Below the pieces are notes generated by a model, which was not told the origin of the DNA, searched no databases, and saw nothing but the letters and a program-made list of their open reading frames with translations. DNA of 11,163 bases, from assembly GCA_910584115.1 (NCBI GenBank), contig CAJTYN010000064.1:1-11163 (forward strand). The letters run 5' to 3'. Below are positions 8,082-11,163 of this stretch, piece after piece (the first letter of the stretch is position 1; every line of letters begins with the position of its first letter). Source of the stretch: an uncultured Lachnospiraceae bacterium. Its GTDB lineage: Bacteria; Bacillota; Clostridia; Lachnospirales; Lachnospiraceae. The position numbers were made by a program, and so were the translations under genes.

Positions 8082-8106
8082 AAAACAGTACCGTCTATTA
8101 TATGAT
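8078..8106 (+). promoter_or_regulatory. Promoter for pyrB-pyrI
   Basis: TTGAAA (8078-8083), a 17-nt spacer and TATGAT (8101-8106) each differ from the sigma-A consensus by one base. The -35 includes the stop codon of the upstream membrane gene. The expected start near 8113 leaves a leader of about 38 nt, with no room for a PyrR-type attenuator or a typical riboswitch. Confidence 0.7.
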
Positions 8107-8150
8107 GGATGAAGACTATGACATTCGACCACGCTATCAGGAGGTAATGC

Positions 8151-9065
8151 ATGAACCATATCATAAGCCCATTGGATCTCTCTGTCGAGGAACTGGATAA
8201 ACTTCTGGATCTGGCCAACGACATCGAACGCCATCCGGAGAAATACGCCCACGCCTGCGAGGGAAAACGGCTGGCGTCCCTGTTCTACGAGCCCAGCACC
8301 CGGACGCGGCTGAGTTTTGAAGCCGCCATGATGAACCTTGGGGGGAAGGTCCTCGGTTTTTCCGACCAGGACTCCAGTTCGGCCACAAAGGGGGAGAGTG
8401 TGGCGGACACCATCCGCGTCGTATCCTGTTACGCGGATATCGCCGCCATCCGTCACCCGAAGGAGGGCGCGGCGCTGGTGGCTTCGATGGCGTCCCAGAT
8501 CCCCGTCATCAACGCCGGGGACGGAGGGCACCAGCATCCCACCCAGACGCTGACAGACCTGCTCACCATACGCTCCATGAAAGGACGGCTGGACAACATC
8601 ACGATCGGCCTCTGCGGGGACCTGCGCTTCGGGCGGACCGTCCACTCCCTGATCGAAGCCCTGGTGCGCTACGACAACGTACATTTCATCCTCATCTCCC
8701 CGGATGAGCTCCGCGTGCCCAGTTACATCCGGGACGGCGTCCTGCAGAAGGAAAATGTCTCCTACAAGGAAGTGGTCCGCCTGGAAGAAGCGCTGCCCGA
8801 CCTGGATCTCCTCTACATGACCCGTGTGCAGAGAGAGCGGTTCTTCAACGAAAACGATTACGTGCGCATGAAAGATTTCTACATACTGGACGCGGAGAAG
8901 ATGAAGCTGGCCGGGCCGGATATGCTGGTGCTCCATCCCCTGCCCCGGGTAAATGAGATCTCCGTGGAAGTGGACAACGATCCCCGCGCGGCTTACTTCA
9001 AGCAGGCACGATACGGCGTCTATGTACGCATGGCCCTGATACTGACGTTACTGGAAATCGCATAG
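8151..9065 (+). CDS. pyrB: Aspartate carbamoyltransferase, catalytic subunit
   Basis: The 304-aa enzyme condenses carbamoyl phosphate with aspartate to N-carbamoylaspartate, the committed step of pyrimidine synthesis. The carbamoyl-phosphate loop FYEPSTRTRLSFE lies at 45-57, Lys80 in SSATKGES corresponds to the mobile 80s-loop lysine, HPTQ is at 129-132, the aspartate-binding TRVQRERF at 224-231 and HPLPR at 262-266. All the catalytic motifs I looked for are intact and length is normal. AGGAGG lies 6 nt before the ATG. pyrI follows after 23 nt, so the product is expected to form the c6r6 holoenzyme. Confidence 0.98.
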   Translation: MNHIISPLDLSVEELDKLLDLANDIERHPEKYAHACEGKRLASLFYEPSTRTRLSFEAAMMNLGGKVLGFSDQDSSSATKGESVADTIRVVSCYADIAAIRHPKEGAALVASMASQIPVINAGDGGHQHPTQTLTDLLTIRSMKGRLDNITIGLCGDLRFGRTVHSLIEALVRYDNVHFILISPDELRVPSYIRDGVLQKENVSYKEVVRLEEALPDLDLLYMTRVQRERFFNENDYVRMKDFYILDAEKMKLAGPDMLVLHPLPRVNEISVEVDNDPRAAYFKQARYGVYVRMALILTLLEIA

Positions 9066-9088
9066 ACCATCACGAAAAGGAGTTTTAT

Positions 9089-9514
9089 ATGTTAAATGTC
9101 GGACAGATCAACGAAGGCGTTGTATTGGATCATATCACGGCCGGAAAGAGCATGACGATCTACCACGATCTTGGCCTGGACAAGCTGGACTGCACCGTAG
9201 CGATCATCAAGAACGCCCGCAGCAACAAAATGGGAAAAAAAGACATCCTGAAAGTGGAATGTGACATCGACACGCTGGATCTGGATATCCTCGGCTTCAT
9301 CGACCACAACATCACGGTCAACATCGTAAAAGACGCCCAGATCGTCGAAAAGAAAAAGCTGAGACTGCCGTCAAAAATCGTCAACGTGATCCGCTGCAAG
9401 AACCCCCGCTGCATTACCTCCATCGAACAGGGGTTAAAGCAGATCTTCCTGCTGGCAGACGAAGACCGGGAGATCTACCGCTGTAAATACTGCGAAGAGA
9501 AATACAGCAAATAG
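9089..9514 (+). CDS. pyrI: Aspartate carbamoyltransferase, regulatory subunit
   Basis: The 141-aa subunit binds nucleotide effectors and docks onto PyrB trimers through a zinc domain. The N-terminal allosteric domain keeps VVLDHI (11-16, Asp14 like E. coli Asp19) and GKKDILKVE (49-57, Lys55 like Lys60). The zinc domain has Cys103, Cys108, Cys132 and Cys135 in CKNPRC and CKYC, the standard four-cysteine site. The ATG is preceded by AAAAGGAG at 6-nt spacing. It lies 23 nt after pyrB and is cotranscribed with it by position. The presence of pyrI suggests allosteric control of the enzyme by nucleotides. A long hairpin follows the stop codon. Confidence 0.97.
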   Translation: MLNVGQINEGVVLDHITAGKSMTIYHDLGLDKLDCTVAIIKNARSNKMGKKDILKVECDIDTLDLDILGFIDHNITVNIVKDAQIVEKKKLRLPSKIVNVIRCKNPRCITSIEQGLKQIFLLADEDREIYRCKYCEEKYSK

Positions 9515-9563
9515 TATATGGACACAAGCCTCCGATCCGGGATCAGGGGCTTGTGTTCATATA
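9515..9563. terminator. Long hairpin between convergent pyrI and rpn copy 1
   Basis: TATATGGACACAAGCC (9515-9530) pairs with GGCTTGTGTTCATATA (9548-9563) at 15 of 16 positions, and the stretch between them continues pairing (GATCC with GGATC plus CC/GG pairs). There is no clear poly-T run on either side, so a classic intrinsic terminator is not certain. It begins one base after the pyrI stop, and its right arm contains the last codons of rpn copy 1. A shared bidirectional terminator or mRNA 3' end stabiliser is the likely role. Confidence 0.65.
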
Positions 9564-9734
9564 GCGTTCCGCTTCTGTTGAGGTAAGGCCGTACTTCTCC
9601 TGTATTTTTTGGAGGATCGTATGTTCCGGTATGTCAAAATCCCTCAGTGAAGAGATCATCCCCGCGATACCGATCTCCATTCCGATCTCCATGCCCTTTT
9701 CGATGTTCTCCTGGTCACGCATCAATAACGTCAT
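9543..9734 (-). CDS. Candidate intragenic RpnS-like product of rpn copy 1
   Basis: Inside the rpn gene an in-frame ATG (codon 212, 9732-9734) is preceded by GGAGG at 9744-9748 with 9-nt spacing, a strong site for an internal position. Translation from it would give a 63-aa protein: a short lead (MTLLMRDQEN), the four-residue repeats and the variable tail. Published work on E. coli Rpn genes shows such C-terminal products act as antitoxins against the full-length nuclease. A second weaker candidate start is the ATG at 9678-9680, with GGAG at 6-nt spacing. Use of either start is inference. Confidence 0.45.
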   Translation of the reverse strand: MTLLMRDQENIEKGMEIGMEIGIAGMISSLRDFDIPEHTILQKIQEKYGLTSTEAERYMNTSP

Positions 9735-10367
9735 ATACTCATGCCTCCATTCTCTATTTTTCTTCGCCTCTCTTACCGCTTCATCCAATTCCTCTACAAA
9801 TGGATCGGCCGGCTTTTTTCCTGCCACGTAGTCCAAAAATGCTTTCAGTCCTTCGCTGACGTCATCCTGTATTCCTTTAGCATTTAGGAATATCTTGGAT
9901 GTCCCATCTCCCAACTGGATATCTGTATCCTCTTTGCAGATATCCTCAAATGTATAGATATGTCTGCCTTTTCCGAACATGTCAAATGGACAGACGAAGA
10001 TGACGTAACTCGGTTTTAATCTCTTATACGGTTCGCCCCTATCGATCATCTGAAGGTCTATGAGTGCCTGATAATAGCGCATCCTCTTGGGGAGTTCTTT
10101 CGCTTCTGCCACCTGCATCTCAATGTCATAGACTGTTCCTTTCCCATCCCTGACATACAGGTCGAGCCGGACACTCTTCGCGTCTACGTCCGGGCGGATG
10201 CTCTTTTGCGCTTCCGGATATTCTATATGGTCTATCTCCAGGTCCGGCAGTATCCTCTGTAAGAGTTTTACGCACAGTCCCGGATCTTGCATGACCTTTC
10301 CGAAGATGAAATCATTCGAGATGCTCAATCGTTCCCATGCTGTATCATCTATGATCTTTGTTTCCAT
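9543..10367 (-). CDS. Rpn-family PD-(D/E)XK nuclease / putative transposase, copy 1 (full length)
   Basis: The 274-aa protein belongs to the Rpn family (PDDEXK_2, recombination-promoting nuclease/putative transposase). The N-terminus SISNDFIFGKVMQD (15-28) is typical. The nuclease core is visible as Asp69 in RLDLYV and Glu83 and Gln85 in YDIEMQ, with YYQALIDLQMI (98-108) following. Residues about 223-236 are four-residue repeats (EKGM EIGM EIGI), and the last 37 or so residues are a small helical tail. E. coli Rpn proteins are phage-defence toxins blocked by a separately translated C-terminal product; that role here is inferred. The ATG is preceded by AAGGTGG at 7-nt spacing. It lies 57 nt after copy 2 and is probably cotranscribed. 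GC is visibly lower than in the metabolic genes, which suggests an accessory origin. Its last codons lie in the hairpin shared with pyrI. Confidence 0.92.
   Translation of the reverse strand: METKIIDDTAWERLSISNDFIFGKVMQDPGLCVKLLQRILPDLEIDHIEYPEAQKSIRPDVDAKSVRLDLYVRDGKGTVYDIEMQVAEAKELPKRMRYYQALIDLQMIDRGEPYKRLKPSYVIFVCPFDMFGKGRHIYTFEDICKEDTDIQLGDGTSKIFLNAKGIQDDVSEGLKAFLDYVAGKKPADPFVEELDEAVREAKKNREWRHEYMTLLMRDQENIEKGMEIGMEIGIAGMISSLRDFDIPEHTILQKIQEKYGLTSTEAERYMNTSP
9657..9701 (-). repeat. Four-residue repeat tract in rpn copy 1
   Basis: The codons spell EKGM-EIGM-EIGI-AGM, a run of four-residue units with Gly at the third place, encoded by near-repeated 12-nt units. The equivalent tract of copy 2 is 12 nt longer. 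In E. coli Rpn proteins a helix with four-residue repeats of variable number lies at the RpnS dimer interface. Confidence 0.8.
9697..10269 (-). repeat. Near-identical 573-bp direct repeat, unit 1 (in rpn copy 1)
   Basis: This stretch matches 10591-11163 at a constant offset of 894 nt with one difference (G at 10242, A at 11136). The first 545 bp are identical. The second unit is cut by the window edge, so the true repeat may be longer. The match stops at two nearby mismatches (9696 and 9693), and divergence grows from there toward the 3' end of the genes. Confidence 0.95.
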
Positions 10368-10374
10368 TCAGACA

Positions 10375-10381
10375 CCACCTT
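10375..10381 (-). promoter_or_regulatory. Ribosome binding site of rpn copy 1
   Basis: AAGGTGG lies 7 nt before the ATG at 10365-10367 and fixes that start. The 57-nt gap to copy 2 shows no convincing promoter or terminator, so translation from a shared mRNA is likely. Confidence 0.65.
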
Positions 10382-10424
10382 TCTCCTACGGCCCACCAGG
10401 ATGAATTTCATACACTCTCTAAGA

Positions 10425-10628
10425 TCAGAGCCCCATCTTCATATAATATTCTGCTTCTGTTGGTGCCAGATCATATTTCTCCTGTATTTTTTTGAGGATA
10501 TCCTGCTCTGGTATGTTAAAATCCCTCAATGAAGAGACCATTCCTGCAATCCCGATCCCCATACCTTTTTCCATTCCGATCTCCATCCCTTTTTCGATGT
10601 TCTCCTGGTCACGCATCAATAACGTCAT
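10425..10628 (-). CDS. Candidate intragenic RpnS-like product of rpn copy 2
   Basis: The same internal start as in copy 1 is present: ATG at 10626-10628 with GGAGG at 10638-10642 and 9-nt spacing. It would give a 67-aa protein with one more four-residue repeat and a different tail. A second possible start is ATG at 10572-10574 with GGAG 6 nt upstream. The start sequence is identical in both copies while the encoded product differs, as expected for paired variable antitoxins, but translation is not shown. Confidence 0.45.
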   Translation of the reverse strand: MTLLMRDQENIEKGMEIGMEKGMGIGIAGMVSSLRDFNIPEQDILKKIQEKYDLAPTEAEYYMKMGL

Positions 10629-11163
10629 ATACTCATGCCTCCATTCTCTATTTTTCTTCGCCTCTCTTACCGCTTCATCCAATTCCTCTACAAATGGATC
10701 GGCCGGCTTTTTTCCTGCCACGTAGTCCAAAAATGCTTTCAGTCCTTCGCTGACGTCATCCTGTATTCCTTTAGCATTTAGGAATATCTTGGATGTCCCA
10801 TCTCCCAACTGGATATCTGTATCCTCTTTGCAGATATCCTCAAATGTATAGATATGTCTGCCTTTTCCGAACATGTCAAATGGACAGACGAAGATGACGT
10901 AACTCGGTTTTAATCTCTTATACGGTTCGCCCCTATCGATCATCTGAAGGTCTATGAGTGCCTGATAATAGCGCATCCTCTTGGGGAGTTCTTTCGCTTC
11001 TGCCACCTGCATCTCAATGTCATAGACTGTTCCTTTCCCATCCCTGACATACAGGTCGAGCCGGACACTCTTCGCGTCTACGTCCGGGCGGATGCTCTTT
11101 TGCGCTTCCGGATATTCTATATGGTCTATCTCCAGATCCGGCAGTATCCTCTGTAAGAGTTTT
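10425..11163 (-). CDS. Rpn-family PD-(D/E)XK nuclease / putative transposase, copy 2 (5' end outside window)
   Basis: The reading frame is open to the window edge and enters at KLLQRILPDLE, equal to residue 34 of copy 1, so about 33 codons and the start lie outside. Expected full length is about 278 aa. The nuclease core, including RLDLYV and YDIEMQ with its Asp, Glu and Gln, is the same as copy 1. The repeat helix has one extra unit (EKGM EIGM EKGM GIGI), and the tail differs clearly (SLRDFNIPEQDILKKIQEKY, ending YYMKMGL). It lies 57 nt upstream of copy 1 in the same direction. Tandem duplication followed by tail diversification, or gene conversion of the core, would explain the pattern. Nothing indicates that it is broken. 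Confidence 0.9.
   Translation of the reverse strand, partial: KLLQRILPDLEIDHIEYPEAQKSIRPDVDAKSVRLDLYVRDGKGTVYDIEMQVAEAKELPKRMRYYQALIDLQMIDRGEPYKRLKPSYVIFVCPFDMFGKGRHIYTFEDICKEDTDIQLGDGTSKIFLNAKGIQDDVSEGLKAFLDYVAGKKPADPFVEELDEAVREAKKNREWRHEYMTLLMRDQENIEKGMEIGMEKGMGIGIAGMVSSLRDFNIPEQDILKKIQEKYDLAPTEAEYYMKMGL
10539..10595 (-). repeat. Four-residue repeat tract in rpn copy 2
   Basis: The codons spell EKGM-EIGM-EKGM-GIGI-AGM, one unit (12 nt) longer than the tract in copy 1. The length change keeps the frame, as expected for slippage or selection on repeat number. Confidence 0.8.
10591..11163 (-). repeat. Near-identical direct repeat, unit 2 (in rpn copy 2, truncated by window edge)
   Basis: This is the partner of 9697-10269, with one mismatch (11136). 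It runs to the end of the window, so its upstream boundary is not visible. Confidence 0.95.

Noticed and set aside
8118..8147. Possible leader peptide (MTFDHAIRR) before pyrB
   Set aside because: There is no ribosome binding site, the composition is not pyrimidine-codon related, and no attenuator follows. Such short frames arise by chance.
8067..8936. A 289-codon open frame on the minus strand across pyrB
   Set aside because: It is fully antisense to an intact, unmistakable pyrB and has no recognisable domain or suitable ribosome binding site. High GC keeps the opposite strand open.
9515..11163. A mobile element carrying the two rpn genes
   Set aside because: The family is often labelled putative transposase, but I found no terminal inverted repeats, target-site duplication or integrase, and the right edge is outside the window.

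Overview
The window looks like part of a Clostridia chromosome, most likely Lachnospiraceae-like. This is inferred from the gene set and arrangement: a bifunctional chorismate mutase/prephenate dehydratase, a clostridial-type Ppx/GppA protein next to PPK1, pyrB-pyrI with a zinc-binding regulatory subunit, strong AGGAGG-type ribosome binding sites, and PDDEXK/Rpn-family genes. Species cannot be fixed from the sequence alone.

Region 1 (about 1-7611, minus strand) is a compact five-gene run read right to left: folC, pheA, a DUF815 AAA+ ATPase, a Ppx/GppA-HD protein and ppk1. Gaps are 4, 48, 28 and 12 nt. A promoter with a perfect TATAAT lies before folC and a strong hairpin with A/T tracts lies after ppk1, so one transcription unit is plausible. 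It joins folate polyglutamylation, phenylalanine synthesis and polyphosphate metabolism. The Ppx/GppA protein carries Gln at both positions where E. coli PPX has its active-site Glu residues.

Region 2 (7695-9514, plus strand) is divergent. It has a small membrane protein resembling the CmpB/type IV putative ABC permease family, then pyrB and pyrI, the catalytic and regulatory subunits of aspartate carbamoyltransferase. A near-consensus promoter overlaps the stop of the membrane gene and gives pyrBI a leader of only about 38 nt.

Region 3 (9515-11163, minus strand) is an accessory block of visibly lower GC: two tandem Rpn-family (PD-(D/E)XK) nuclease genes, the second cut by the window edge. 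The copies share 573 bp with one mismatch, then diverge sharply in the C-terminal tail and differ by one four-residue repeat unit. Just before the variable part both carry an in-frame internal ATG preceded by GGAGG at 9-nt spacing. This matches the published gene-within-gene RpnL/RpnS toxin-antitoxin design and is the most interesting part of the window. A long hairpin between pyrI and the first rpn gene separates regions 2 and 3 and overlaps the last codons of the rpn gene.

No gene-free stretch exceeds about 150 nt. I see no tRNA, rRNA, CRISPR array or complete insertion sequence.
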